64,000 nt of DNA from Massilibacteroides vaginae (GCF_900178525.1 NZ_FXDJ01000008.1:625001-689000), one strand, 5' to 3'. Counted from the stretch's first letter, positions 1-9,132 are shown. Numbers and translations are program-made. The notes: a model not told the origin generated them from the letters alone.

Positions 1-420
1 TGTACGGGCTGTAAAAAAGACGAAAACGGTGAAATTGTTGAAATCTACGCCGAGTTTGACCCGATGACGAAAAGCGGAATGCCGGATAGCAACCGTAAGA
101 TCAAAGGTACACTACACTGGGTATCGGCAGCGCACAGTTTGCCGGCCGAAGTTCGTTTATACGACAGGTTGTTCATGGCTGAAAATCCGAGTGAAGAAAA
201 AGACAAAGATTTCCATGAGCTATTAAATCCTGATTCGCTAACCGTATTGCGTAATTGCAGGGTTGAAGCCGAATTGGCAAAAGCGAAACCTTATGATCAT
301 TTTCAATTCCAACGTCTGGGCTATTTCAATTTAGACCCTGACAGCAAGGAAGGAAAACTTATTTTTAACAGAACAGTCTCGTTGAAAGACACTTGGACAA
401 AAGTAAAAGACAAGTCCTGA
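1..420 (+). CDS. glnS: Glutaminyl-tRNA synthetase, C-terminal part (5' end outside window)
   Basis: The reading frame is open from base 1 and ends at TGA 418-420, giving 139 residues of the C-terminal anticodon-binding beta-barrel region of GlnRS. The enzyme charges tRNA-Gln with glutamine in the cytoplasm. Recognisable family stretches are KIKGTLHWVSAAHSLPAEVR, the YDRLF segment that follows, and FQFQRLGYFNLDPDS near the end. The catalytic Rossmann domain lies upstream of the window. An ATG at 64 opens the same frame but is internal to the gene and not a start. The downstream TPR gene follows after 31 bases and could be co-transcribed. Confidence 0.95.
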   Translation, partial: CTGCKKDENGEIVEIYAEFDPMTKSGMPDSNRKIKGTLHWVSAAHSLPAEVRLYDRLFMAENPSEEKDKDFHELLNPDSLTVLRNCRVEAELAKAKPYDHFQFQRLGYFNLDPDSKEGKLIFNRTVSLKDTWTKVKDKS

Positions 421-451
421 TAGCTTTATTCAACAGAGAAGGAGTCGAAAT

Positions 452-1903
452 ATGAAACAAAACAAAGCGTCTCATCTTCTGGATAAATTTTTAGCTGCTC
501 AAAAGGCTGGAAAAGAAATCTATTTTGACGCTGATGAGATTGATGATATTCTTGAACGCCTGGAAGATCGGGAGGATTATACCCATTATGAAGCGATTCT
601 TTCACTTGGGTTACGACTACATCCGGGCAGCACGGAATTACGCATCAGACAATGCAAACTGCTCATATATAAAGAGGAGTTCAATCAAGCATTAGATTTA
701 GTAGACAGCATTTCTGACGCAGCTCATCTTGAATTAGATTTGCTGCGTTTGGAATGCTATTGCGCCTTAGACCAATACCACAAGGTGGTTAGTTATATTG
801 AAGCTCACCTGAATGATGATCGGGAGGAGCTGGAAGAGGTTTTTGAGTATCTCGCTCCGATTATCAGTGATATGGATATGAATGAGGAAACGTCGGATTT
901 CATTCAGCGCGGATTGAAGATATTTCCAAACAACATGATACTCAAAGATGAACTTTGCTTACATCTTGAGGCTATAGGAGATATTGATGGCGCGATTAAA
1001 ATATGCAATGAACTTATAGACAAAAACCCTTATTCGGTAGATTATTGGTTTATGCTGGGCCGTTTATATTCCATGTCGGCTGATTACGAAAAGGCGATAG
1101 AAGCTTTTGACTTCGCGTTGACTTGTGATGATTCGGATATTGAATTGAAGATTCTCAAAGCCTATTGTTTATATATGAACGACAACTTTGAAAAGGCCAT
1201 TGAGGTATATTCGGATATCATTGACACGGATAATAGTCTGCGGGACAGAATAACACCGTTGTTGGCTGAATGTTATATTAAACAGGAGAAGTACGAAGAA
1301 GCTTACCGGTTATTAAAAAAACACCTGAGTGAGAAAGAGACTAATTCGGTTGAAGATATCTCTACTTTTCTGAACTTCATACGTTGTTGTATGGAAACGG
1401 AAAGGGAAACAGAAGCTACCGTTATTCTCAACAAGGCTCTTGAGTTATACCCGGACAACATTCGTCTGCTTTCAATCCTTGCTATAAAATATACGGAAGA
1501 CGGTAAGGATAAGGAAGCAAAAGAAATTACCGAAAAATTATTCCGTCTGATCGATGAAGCAAACGACAGCTTAGTGGACAATGCCGAAAGTCTTTTTCAA
1601 ACAGCTCAATACCTGAACTTGAAAAATGACATCCGGGAAGCGTTGAAATATTATCTGAAAATTCTTAATATTGATCCGAAGATGCCGCTGATCACGATGT
1701 ATATCGCCATGGCCTATTTGTCTCTTGGTGATATTGAGGCGTTCAATAAATATTATAATTTAACTCCCCAGGAAGAACTGGCCGACTTTTTCAACAAATC
1801 CGGCATTGATCTGGACGATTTGCTACGAAACCTTGAAAGTAAACATATTGAACCCGAAAACCTGACAAAAGAATACCTTAAAAACAAAGGTCACAGAAAT
1901 TAA
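452..1903 (+). CDS. Tetratricopeptide-repeat protein
   Basis: The product has 483 residues, is acidic and almost wholly helical, and carries serial TPR units. The clearest is around residues 192-226 (NPYSVDYWFMLGRLYSMSAD and onward, with the usual W/G/Y/A/F spacing), and others lie near 225-260, 265-300 and 385-420. No signal peptide or membrane segment is seen, so it is probably a cytoplasmic scaffold. The start is supported by an AAGGAG Shine-Dalgarno-like stretch nine bases before the ATG, which is unusual in this AT-rich, SD-poor genome. It sits between glnS and the kor operon, and its partner cannot be inferred. Assignment to the TPR fold is firm; the function is unknown. Confidence 0.85.
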   Translation: MKQNKASHLLDKFLAAQKAGKEIYFDADEIDDILERLEDREDYTHYEAILSLGLRLHPGSTELRIRQCKLLIYKEEFNQALDLVDSISDAAHLELDLLRLECYCALDQYHKVVSYIEAHLNDDREELEEVFEYLAPIISDMDMNEETSDFIQRGLKIFPNNMILKDELCLHLEAIGDIDGAIKICNELIDKNPYSVDYWFMLGRLYSMSADYEKAIEAFDFALTCDDSDIELKILKAYCLYMNDNFEKAIEVYSDIIDTDNSLRDRITPLLAECYIKQEKYEEAYRLLKKHLSEKETNSVEDISTFLNFIRCCMETERETEATVILNKALELYPDNIRLLSILAIKYTEDGKDKEAKEITEKLFRLIDEANDSLVDNAESLFQTAQYLNLKNDIREALKYYLKILNIDPKMPLITMYIAMAYLSLGDIEAFNKYYNLTPQEELADFFNKSGIDLDDLLRNLESKHIEPENLTKEYLKNKGHRN

Positions 1904-1941
1904 ATGACATAAAGCGTTATCAGATAATTCTCCGATTCGTC

Positions 1942-1971
1942 TTGGTTTTATCACATTAGTTCTTAACTTTG
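1942..1971 (+). promoter_or_regulatory. Bacteroidetes-type promoter of the kor operon
   Basis: A -33 element TTG at 1942-1944 is followed after 19 bases by a -7 box TAACTTTG at 1964-1971, matching the known TTTG/TAnnTTTG consensus of the Bacteroidetes primary sigma factor. The ferredoxin start codon lies 33 bases downstream of the box. Confidence 0.65.
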
Positions 1972-2004
1972 TGAGTCTACGCGGTAATACATAATTAGTA
2001 GTTT

Positions 2005-2232
2005 ATGGCTAAAATTAAAGGAGCGGTTGTGGTTGATCAGGAAAGATGCAAAGGTTGCGACCTTTGTGTTACCGCCTGTCCTACAAGTGTTTTAGAACTT
2101 CATCCACGCGAGGTAAACAATAAAGGATACCACTACGCGTACATGAAAAATCCGGATGACTGCATTGGTTGTTCCAGTTGTGGTTTGGTATGTCCGGACG
2201 GATGTTTAACTATCTATAAAGTTAAAGTGTGA
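2005..2232 (+). CDS. korD: 2-oxoacid:ferredoxin oxidoreductase, ferredoxin-like (delta) subunit
   Basis: This is a 75-residue protein with two 4Fe-4S binding motifs, CKGCDLCVTACP near residues 15-26 and CIGCSSCGLVCP near 53-64. It is the electron-transfer subunit of a 2-oxoglutarate (or 2-ketoisovalerate) ferredoxin oxidoreductase. The complex converts a 2-oxoacid, CoA and oxidised ferredoxin to acyl-CoA and CO2. It is the first gene of the operon that continues with alpha, a small membrane ORF, beta and gamma. The exact substrate cannot be decided from sequence reading; 2-oxoglutarate is the commonest role of this gene order in Bacteroidales. Confidence 0.9.
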   Translation: MAKIKGAVVVDQERCKGCDLCVTACPTSVLELHPREVNNKGYHYAYMKNPDDCIGCSSCGLVCPDGCLTIYKVKV

Positions 2233-2255
2233 AACTTACTCAATCTTAAACCGGA

Positions 2256-3335
2256 ATGGAAGATGATATAAAATTAATGAAGGGAAACGAGGCCGTTGCC
2301 CATGCTGCTATTCGCTATGGCGTGGATGGCTACTTCGGTTACCCTATTACTCCTCAATCAGAAATACTTGAAACCCTTACGGTTGAAAAGCCGTGGAAAA
2401 CTACCGGAATGGTGGTATTGCAGGCTGAAAGTGAAGTGGCTGCAATAAATATGGTATATGGAGGAGCCGGTACGGGAAAACGTGTAATGACGTCGTCCTC
2501 AAGTCCGGGTGTTAGTCTGAAGCAAGAAGGGATCTCTTATATCGCAGGTGCTGAATTACCCTGCCTTATTGTTAATGTAATGCGAGGAGGCCCGGGATTG
2601 GGAACTATCCAACCCAGTCAGGCGGATTATTTCCAAACAGTAAAAGGGGGTGGACATGGTGATTACAAGTTAATTACGCTTGCCCCGTATTCAGTTCAGG
2701 AAATGGCAGACTTTGTCGGATTAGGTTTTGAATTAGCATTTAAGTATTCAAATCCGGCGATCATACTGGCTGATGGCATTATCGGTCAGATGATGGAAAA
2801 AGTGGTTCTGCCTCCTTTCCTACCCAGAAAGACAGAAGCCGAAATTATCGCGGAAACTCCTTGGGCTGCTCAAGGAAAACCTGCAGGACGTAAACCAAAT
2901 GTAATTACATCTCTGGAGCTTGATGCGTCAAAGATGGAAGAGAACAACATACGTTTTCAGGCTAAATACAAAAAAATCAGTGAGAACGAAGTGAGATATG
3001 AAGAATTTCATTGCGAAGACGCGGAGTATTTGCTTGTTGCATTCGGATCGTCAGCACGTATTTGCCAAAAGGTTGTGGAAAACGCACGTAACGAAGGTAT
3101 TAAATTAGGATTATTGCGTCCGATAACGCTTTGGCCTTTCCCGACTGAGGTAATAAATAATTACGCATCTAAAGTAAAAGGCATCCTGTCTGTTGAGCTC
3201 AACGCCGGACAAATGGTAGAAGACATTCGTCTTGCGGTAAATGGAAAAGTTAAGGTTGAACATTTCGGAAGATTGGGAGGTATAGTATTTACTCCTGATG
3301 AAATATTAGAAGCTTTTAAACAAAAAATACGCTGA
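2256..3335 (+). CDS. korA: 2-oxoacid:ferredoxin oxidoreductase, alpha subunit
   Basis: The product has 359 residues. The N-terminal pyrimidine-binding domain begins KGNEAVAHAAIRYGVDGYFG and contains the typical YPITPQSE and GAGTGKRVMTSSSSPG segments. The C-terminal part (about residues 260-355) is the transketolase-C-like domain, with FGSSARI and LGLLRPITLWPFP. With the beta subunit it makes the thiamine-diphosphate active site. It starts 23 bases after the ferredoxin gene. Length and order agree with KorA/VorB proteins of Bacteroidales. Whether the preferred substrate is 2-oxoglutarate or a branched-chain 2-oxoacid is not settled. Confidence 0.92.
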   Translation: MEDDIKLMKGNEAVAHAAIRYGVDGYFGYPITPQSEILETLTVEKPWKTTGMVVLQAESEVAAINMVYGGAGTGKRVMTSSSSPGVSLKQEGISYIAGAELPCLIVNVMRGGPGLGTIQPSQADYFQTVKGGGHGDYKLITLAPYSVQEMADFVGLGFELAFKYSNPAIILADGIIGQMMEKVVLPPFLPRKTEAEIIAETPWAAQGKPAGRKPNVITSLELDASKMEENNIRFQAKYKKISENEVRYEEFHCEDAEYLLVAFGSSARICQKVVENARNEGIKLGLLRPITLWPFPTEVINNYASKVKGILSVELNAGQMVEDIRLAVNGKVKVEHFGRLGGIVFTPDEILEAFKQKIR

Positions 3336-3339
3336 GAAT

Positions 3340-3510
3340 ATGGAACGTGGAGGTAAGACTGATCAATTAATGACTATTATTTTTATGGTTCTGGCGGTTA
3401 TCGCAGGTGCATGTCTGCTATTTGCCAGCAACAGGGTTTATTTTTTATCGTTTGCCGGTATCGCGTTATTATTACGTATTACTCAGTATGCGCTCAGATT
3501 TTTCAAATAA
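3340..3510 (+). CDS. Small membrane protein between kor alpha and beta genes
   Basis: This ORF of 56 codons begins with MERGGKTDQLMTIIFMVLAV and is nearly all hydrophobic after residue 9. It could form two transmembrane helices (about 10-27 and 31-45) and ends in a basic RITQYALRFFK. It starts four bases after the alpha stop and ends 11 bases before the beta start, so it fits an expressed operon member. No catalytic motif is seen. It may dock the otherwise soluble oxidoreductase at the membrane, but that is inference from position alone. Confidence 0.65.
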   Translation: MERGGKTDQLMTIIFMVLAVIAGACLLFASNRVYFLSFAGIALLLRITQYALRFFK

Positions 3511-3521
3511 AAACAGTATTT

Positions 3522-4286
3522 ATGGAATTGTGCGATATAATTAAACCGGAAAATCTGGTCTATAAAAAACCGGAATTGATGAATGACGCCCCGATGCATT
3601 ATTGCCCGGGTTGTAGCCATGGAGTTATCCATAAGCTTATTGCTGAAGTCATTGTGGAAATGGGTATGAAAGAAAAAACAATCGGTATATCTCCGGTTGG
3701 TTGTGCTGTTTTCGCGTATAATTACTTAGACATAGACTGGATCGAAGCTGCACACGGTCGTGCGCCGGCCGTAGCTACTGCATCTAAACGCCTTAATCCT
3801 GAGAAAATGGTTTTCACCTATCAGGGAGACGGCGACTTAGCGGCTATCGGTACAGCAGAAACGATTCATGCGGCTAATCGTGGAGAGAATATTGTTATCG
3901 TATTTGTTAACAATGCAATCTATGGAATGACAGGCGGACAGATGTCTCCTACCACACTTGAACACATGTCGACTTCAACAACGCCTTACGGACGCGACAT
4001 TAACTTAAATGGTCATCCACTTAAAATATCCAACTTATTAGCACAGTTGGAAGGTACTTGCCTTGTAACTCGTCAAAGCGTACATACTCCCGCGGCTGTT
4101 AGAAAAGCCAAAAAGATGCTGCGTAAGGCTTTTGAAAACTCAATGATGGGTAAAGGAACCTCTGTGGTAGAGTTTGTTTCAACTTGTTCTTCCGGTTGGA
4201 AAATGACACCGGCTCAATCAAACAAATGGATGGAAGAACATATGTTTCCGGCCTATCCGTTAGGAGATTTAAAAAATGTGGATTAA
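3522..4286 (+). CDS. korB: 2-oxoacid:ferredoxin oxidoreductase, beta subunit (ThDP-binding)
   Basis: The product has 254 residues from the ATG at 3522. The frame is open further upstream to 3411, but that stretch encodes low-complexity sequence overlapping the small membrane ORF, and family N-termini match MELCDIIKPENLVYKKPELM, so 3522 is chosen. Thiamine-diphosphate binding is shown by YQGDGDLAAIGTAE followed by IVFVNNAIYGMTGGQ (the GDG...NN motif). MHYCPGCSHGVIHKL near the start is the conserved cysteine-containing motif of KorB. It pairs with the alpha subunit to decarboxylate the 2-oxoacid. Confidence 0.93.
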   Translation: MELCDIIKPENLVYKKPELMNDAPMHYCPGCSHGVIHKLIAEVIVEMGMKEKTIGISPVGCAVFAYNYLDIDWIEAAHGRAPAVATASKRLNPEKMVFTYQGDGDLAAIGTAETIHAANRGENIVIVFVNNAIYGMTGGQMSPTTLEHMSTSTTPYGRDINLNGHPLKISNLLAQLEGTCLVTRQSVHTPAAVRKAKKMLRKAFENSMMGKGTSVVEFVSTCSSGWKMTPAQSNKWMEEHMFPAYPLGDLKNVD

Positions 4287-4304
4287 TACTTAACGCTTAC
4301 ACGA

Positions 4305-4847
4305 ATGAAAAAGGAAATTATTATAGCTGGATTCGGAGGGCAAGGTGTATTGTCTATGGGAAAAATCTTAGCCTACTCCGGCTTGATGGAAGGAAAAGAA
4401 GTTAGCTGGATGCCCTCTTACGGACCTGAACAGCGTGGTGGAACAGCTAATGTAACAGTCATACTTAGTGACGCACCGATTAGCTCGCCGATTCTAAACG
4501 AATTTGACGTAGCGATCATTCTAAATCAACCCTCGCTTGACAAGTTCGAGAGCAAGGTAAAGCCGGGAGGTATTCTTATCTACGACGGGTATGGAATCCA
4601 CACACCTGTGAAAAGAACAGACATTGACGTTTATCGTGTAGACGCGATGGATGCTGTGACTGAAATGCAGAACGAAAAAGCATTCAATATGCTTATCTTA
4701 GGAGGACTTCTGAAAGTTTCGCCGATGGTTAAGATAGAAAATGTACTGCTGGGATTAAAAAAATCATTACCGGAACGTCACCATAAACTGATTCCGATGA
4801 ATGAAGAAGCTATCAAGAAAGGAATGGAGATTATTCGTAAGGTATAG
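4305..4847 (+). CDS. korC: 2-oxoacid:ferredoxin oxidoreductase, gamma subunit
   Basis: The product has 180 residues. The N-terminus IIIAGFGGQGVLSMGKILAY and the stretch MPSYGPEQRGGTANVTVILS are hallmarks of the gamma (CoA-binding-side) domain of pyruvate/2-oxoacid ferredoxin oxidoreductases. It starts 18 bases after the beta gene and is the last gene of the operon; a hairpin terminator follows. It completes the four-subunit enzyme, so no separate gamma-domain fusion is needed. Confidence 0.93.
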   Translation: MKKEIIIAGFGGQGVLSMGKILAYSGLMEGKEVSWMPSYGPEQRGGTANVTVILSDAPISSPILNEFDVAIILNQPSLDKFESKVKPGGILIYDGYGIHTPVKRTDIDVYRVDAMDAVTEMQNEKAFNMLILGGLLKVSPMVKIENVLLGLKKSLPERHHKLIPMNEEAIKKGMEIIRKV

Positions 4848-4869
4848 TCTCATGCTAAAAGATTATAAT

Positions 4870-4906
4870 GAGGGGTGTTTCTTTCGTAGAAACGCCCTTT
4901 TCTTTT
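4870..4906 (+). terminator. Rho-independent terminator after the kor operon
   Basis: GGGTGTTTCT at about 4873-4882 pairs with AGAAACGCCC at 4889-4898 around a short loop, with a T-rich run (TTTTCTTTT) behind it. Confidence 0.75.
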
Positions 4907-4913
4907 ATCTTTG
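4906..4913 (+). promoter_or_regulatory. -7 promoter box immediately before the porin start codon
   Basis: TATCTTTG matches the TAnnTTTG consensus and ends six bases before the ATG at 4920. Transcription would then begin at or next to the start codon, giving a nearly leaderless message. No clear TTTG -33 element is visible, because the region is the preceding terminator. Confidence 0.45.
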
Positions 4914-4919
4914 CATCCC

Positions 4920-7010
4920 ATGAAGTATTGCGTATACATATTCATTATCATATTCATATCAGCAACAACATCTCATGCCCAACGAGGCGGTGGAGGACAG
5001 CGTGGGAGTTTCTCTCTTTCGAACCTTTCTTCATCAAAGAATGCTTTGCCGGATAGTATATTATTTGCAGACAGTGCAGAATTAAAAAACAAGCGTATTA
5101 TCGGTTATTCGCTCACAAAGGATATTGGTGATTCTTATATCGCCCCGATGGATACCAACCGACTAAACTACGCCAACAGCACATTAATTGATGGGCATGG
5201 ACTTTCTGTTGGTTATCTCGGCAATATGGGTTCTCCGGCTCAAAGTCATATTTTTTCCGACAGGAAAGAGGCTAACGACTTCATTTTCGCTGATGGATAT
5301 AATTATTATAAATATACCTCGCAAAACCTGTTGTTTTATGATGCGAAAACACCCTATTCCAATGTAACATATACTTTCGGAGGGGCCAGCATAAACAAAG
5401 AGGAACGGCTGAAAGCAGTTCTGACAACCAACTTCGGAAAAAAAATTAATATCGGAGGAGACTTCGATTACGTATACGGACGTGGTTTTTATAATTCAAA
5501 CGGGACAAAACAGGTAAGCTACAGATTGTTTGGAAGCTATAGAAGTGACCGGTATGAACTCAATGCTTATTTAAGCAATCAGCATTTCGTGATTAATGAA
5601 AATGGCGGGATAACTGATCCCAAATATATTAGAGACCCGGATAATAATTTACAAAACGGACAAATTCCTAAGTCAAAAGAGTTGCCTGTACGTTACAACG
5701 CTGCCTGGAATCGGGTAAGAAACAAACAATATTTTCTGACACATCGTTACAATCTGGGATTTACCAGATCCATTGATCAAGTTGACGAAGAGGGAAATGC
5801 AAAAGAAATTTTCGTACCGGTATCAAGTATTATTCACACGTTTGAATACGAAGATTACAGAAGACGGTTTTACTCAAGTCAGACAAGTGTTATCGACACT
5901 TGCTATCAGGGTGTTTACAATTTAGATCCGGAATTAAATGACAGGATGTCTTCTTGGAATTACAAAAACACATTTGCTCTTTCTCTTCGTGAGGGTTTCC
6001 AGGATTGGGTTAAACTTGGACTTACTGCTTTCATCCGGATTGAACAGCGAAAGTTCAGACTTCAATCTCAACCGGAAGAGCTAAAGAATTCACCCATATT
6101 CAGTGATAACTGGGATTCATATCCAACCCTTGAATCATTAGATTTTCCACTGATAAAAGACTACAGCGAATCTTCTACTTATATCGGAGGTGAGTTATAC
6201 AAGAGACAAGGCAGTATGCTGACTTATAATGCCCGCGGTGAACTAAGTATTATTGGTGATGATATAGGAGAATTCAGACTAACCGGAGAGTTACAGACCA
6301 AGTTCAATTTATTCAATAAAGAGCTATCCTTAAGGGTAAACGGACATATAAACAACACGACCCCTGCATTCTATCAGAGGCATTTTTATTCCCGTTATTT
6401 TTGGTGGGAAAACAACCTGAAGAACATTAAACAAGTTTATGTTGGTGGTGAAGCAAAAATAGAAGCTACCAAAACAACCTTATCAGCTGGTGTGGAAAGC
6501 ATTGAGAATTATGTATTTTTTAATGCCGATGGAGTACCGGAACAATCCGGCAATAACATACAAGTAATTACGGCAAAAGTTAAGCAGGATTTCCATTATA
6601 AAGCTTTTGGATGGGAAAATGAAATAGCCTATCAGCTCAGTAGCGAAAAGAAAGAACTTCCGTTACCGGAAATCACGGCATACTCCAATATTTATCTCAA
6701 AACAAAGTTGGCCAAGGTACTGACTGTTCAGATTGGAGCTGACGCGCATTATTTTACCGAATATGATGCACCGTATTACGAACCGGCAACACAACAATTC
6801 CAACTACAGCGAAAAGGAAAAGAGATGAAAGTAGGGAACTATCCGTTAGTAAATGCTTATGTAAACTTCCATTTGAAACAAACACGTTTCTTCCTGATGA
6901 TGTACAATATTAGTACTTTGTTTACAGACCCGAATTACTTTTCTCTGGCAAGCTACCCACTCAACCCGATGCACCTGAAGATTGGCATCTCTGTTAATTT
7001 CAACAACTAA
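4920..7010 (+). CDS. Putative outer-membrane porin (Porin_10-like beta-barrel)
   Basis: The product has 696 residues from the ATG at 4920. A TTG nine bases upstream lies in the same frame but overlaps the promoter box. Residues 1-20 are a signal peptide ending SATTSHAQ. The mature protein starts with a Gly/Arg-rich stretch and continues as alternating aromatic/polar strands typical of a large barrel, ending in ...LKIGISVNFNN, an outer-membrane insertion-type terminus. The family is the Bacteroidetes putative porin group (Porin_10). The cargo is unknown. The anchored solute-binding gene follows after 15 bases and may act with it. Confidence 0.75.
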   Translation: MKYCVYIFIIIFISATTSHAQRGGGGQRGSFSLSNLSSSKNALPDSILFADSAELKNKRIIGYSLTKDIGDSYIAPMDTNRLNYANSTLIDGHGLSVGYLGNMGSPAQSHIFSDRKEANDFIFADGYNYYKYTSQNLLFYDAKTPYSNVTYTFGGASINKEERLKAVLTTNFGKKINIGGDFDYVYGRGFYNSNGTKQVSYRLFGSYRSDRYELNAYLSNQHFVINENGGITDPKYIRDPDNNLQNGQIPKSKELPVRYNAAWNRVRNKQYFLTHRYNLGFTRSIDQVDEEGNAKEIFVPVSSIIHTFEYEDYRRRFYSSQTSVIDTCYQGVYNLDPELNDRMSSWNYKNTFALSLREGFQDWVKLGLTAFIRIEQRKFRLQSQPEELKNSPIFSDNWDSYPTLESLDFPLIKDYSESSTYIGGELYKRQGSMLTYNARGELSIIGDDIGEFRLTGELQTKFNLFNKELSLRVNGHINNTTPAFYQRHFYSRYFWWENNLKNIKQVYVGGEAKIEATKTTLSAGVESIENYVFFNADGVPEQSGNNIQVITAKVKQDFHYKAFGWENEIAYQLSSEKKELPLPEITAYSNIYLKTKLAKVLTVQIGADAHYFTEYDAPYYEPATQQFQLQRKGKEMKVGNYPLVNAYVNFHLKQTRFFLMMYNISTLFTDPNYFSLASYPLNPMHLKIGISVNFNN

Positions 7011-7025
7011 CCTGATCCGCCACTT

Positions 7026-7844
7026 ATGAAGCATAAAAAACTACTGACCATTTACATAGTTCTTCTTTTGGTGGTTATCGCTGCCATGACCGGCATTTGG
7101 TTTTCTCTTACTAAAAATAAGGTTATAAGGGATTATCCGGAAATACAACAAGAGGGTATACTTCGTATCATCACAGAATATAATCAATCCGGTTATTACA
7201 TTTCAGGAGATACCATAGAAGGATTTCAATACGAACTGAGTCAGGCGATATCCAACATATCCGGACTTGAAGTACAGATCAGTTTAGGTAGCCGGTTATC
7301 AAATAGCTTCAGGCAATTAGCAGATGGCAAATACGACATTATCGCGCAAAATATACCTGTCACTTCTGAAAAGAGGGAAGATTTTTTATTTTCCGACCCG
7401 ATTGTGCTGAACAAACAAGTATTAGTACAACGATCTACAGACGACAGCATTCCTCCGATAAGGACACAGCTTGATCTTGCAAGAAAAGAATTGTATATAC
7501 CCGAAGGTTCCCCTGCTCTACTCCGCATACAAAATCTGGAAGCTGAAATCGGCGATTCAATCTATGTGATCGAAGATCAGACTTATTCCGAGGAGCAACT
7601 GATCATTAAAGTGGCGAAAGGAGAAATTGATTACGCGGTCTGCGATCAGCAAATAGCTAAAACTTACCAAGAGATATATCCTCAGATAGACATAGATACA
7701 GACATTAGCTTCACCCAGTTGCAATCTTGGGTGGTAAGAAAAGACGCCCCTATCCTCTTAGACAGTCTAAACGGTTGGATTGAACGGATCAAGAAAAGCG
7801 GTGTATATGACAATATATACAAACGTTACTACAAGAAACATTAA
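7026..7844 (+). CDS. Membrane-anchored solute-binding protein (SBP_bac_3 / MltF N-domain type)
   Basis: The product has 272 residues. One N-terminal membrane segment (about residues 6-27) is followed by a periplasmic binding fold of the family-3 extracellular solute-binding type: GILRIITEYNQSGYY, GFQYELSQAIS, LADGKYDIIAQNIPVTSEKR and the SDPI/VLVQR strand are its landmarks. The sequence ends after the binding domain (YDNIYKRYYKKH), so the lytic transglycosylase domain present in MltF is absent. It may be a sensor or ligand-binding protein held at the inner membrane. No permease or ATPase gene is adjacent, so a transport role is unproven. Confidence 0.7.
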   Translation: MKHKKLLTIYIVLLLVVIAAMTGIWFSLTKNKVIRDYPEIQQEGILRIITEYNQSGYYISGDTIEGFQYELSQAISNISGLEVQISLGSRLSNSFRQLADGKYDIIAQNIPVTSEKREDFLFSDPIVLNKQVLVQRSTDDSIPPIRTQLDLARKELYIPEGSPALLRIQNLEAEIGDSIYVIEDQTYSEEQLIIKVAKGEIDYAVCDQQIAKTYQEIYPQIDIDTDISFTQLQSWVVRKDAPILLDSLNGWIERIKKSGVYDNIYKRYYKKH

Positions 7845-7883
7845 TTATGTTTATCTTTACACTATACATATTACGAAGTACAC

Positions 7884-9122
7884 ATGAGATTTGATGAATT
7901 AGAGCTTGAAGATGCCGTATTAGATGGGTTGGATGCCATGAATTTTCTGGAGACCACACCCGTACAGGAGCTCACGATCCCCATTATATTAGAAGGGAAA
8001 GATGTGATTGCCTGCGCTCAAACAGGCACTGGTAAAACCGCGGCATATGTGCTTCCGGTAATTAATGAACTGAGCAAGGGCCAGCATGCTTCAAACGGGA
8101 TAAACGCCATTATCATGGCTCCCACAAGAGAATTGGCCCAACAAATAGATCAACAAATAGAGGGATTCACCTATTTTGTTCCGGTTTCTGCCGTAGCCGT
8201 TTATGGAGGAACAGACGGTATAGCCTGGGAACAACAAAAGCGAGGCATAGAGATGGGAGCGGATATCATTATCGCTACACCCGGACGATTGCTTTCACAC
8301 ATGAAACTTGGCAACATTGACTTTTCACACGTATCCTTCTTTATTCTTGACGAGGCTGATCGTATGCTTGATATGGGTTTCTTTGAGGATATCATGTCCA
8401 TCTATAAGGAATTACCCAAGAGTTGTCAGACAATCATGTTCTCTGCCACTATGCCTCCTAAGATTCGTACTTTGGCAAAGAGTATCCTGAAAACCCCGGA
8501 AGAAGTAAAGATTGCCATTTCCCGACCTCCCGAATCCATTATGCAAACGGCCTATATTTGTTACGAACCGCAAAAAATAGCTATTTTGCAGCATCTCTTC
8601 GTAGAAAGCCGTCCACAGCGGGTAATTATTTTTTCTTCGTCTAAGTTAAAAGTTAAAGAACTCGCCTCTACACTCAAACGCCTGAAGTTTAACGTTGCAG
8701 CTATGCACTCTGATTTAGAACAAAGTCAGCGCGAAGAGGTAATGAAGGAGTTCAAAAACGGACGTATCGACATTCTTGTAGCCACAGATGTGGTTTCACG
8801 TGGTATCGACATCAATGACATTAGACTGGTGGTTAACTTCGATATTCCGCATGATCCGGAAGATTATGTACACCGCATCGGACGTACGGCTCGCGGTACC
8901 GGAGGAGAAGGTCTTGCAATTACATTTGTATCGGTAGAAGAACAATATTCTTTCAAAAAAATTGAAGATTTCTTACAAAAGAACGTATATAAAATTCCTG
9001 TCGATCCAATCATCGGTGAAGCTCCACTTTACGAACCGGATAAAAACAAACAAAGGAGAGGTCGTGGGGGAAGACCAACAGGAAAATACCCTGTAAGCCC
9101 AAGAGGCAGACAGCGAAAATAA
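7884..9122 (+). CDS. DEAD-box ATP-dependent RNA helicase, RhlE/CshA-like
   Basis: The product has 412 residues with all helicase motifs: Q motif around residues 20-35 (TPVQELTIP), Walker A AQTGTGKT at 45-52, PTRELAQQ, TPGRL, DEAD at 156-159, SAT (MFSATMPP), VATDVVSRGIDI and HRIGRTARG. The C-terminal 35 residues are basic and Gly/Arg-rich, which usually aids RNA binding. It unwinds RNA duplexes in ribosome assembly or decay. The start is the first ATG, 39 bases after the binding-protein gene. The precise subgroup cannot be set without a tree. Confidence 0.92.
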   Translation: MRFDELELEDAVLDGLDAMNFLETTPVQELTIPIILEGKDVIACAQTGTGKTAAYVLPVINELSKGQHASNGINAIIMAPTRELAQQIDQQIEGFTYFVPVSAVAVYGGTDGIAWEQQKRGIEMGADIIIATPGRLLSHMKLGNIDFSHVSFFILDEADRMLDMGFFEDIMSIYKELPKSCQTIMFSATMPPKIRTLAKSILKTPEEVKIAISRPPESIMQTAYICYEPQKIAILQHLFVESRPQRVIIFSSSKLKVKELASTLKRLKFNVAAMHSDLEQSQREEVMKEFKNGRIDILVATDVVSRGIDINDIRLVVNFDIPHDPEDYVHRIGRTARGTGGEGLAITFVSVEEQYSFKKIEDFLQKNVYKIPVDPIIGEAPLYEPDKNKQRRGRGGRPTGKYPVSPRGRQRK

Positions 9123-9132
9123 TTCCATTAGC

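Noticed and set aside
3411-4286. Longer reading of the kor beta subunit from 3411
   Set aside because: The extra 37 residues are atypical, overlap the small membrane ORF, and family N-termini match the ATG at 3522.
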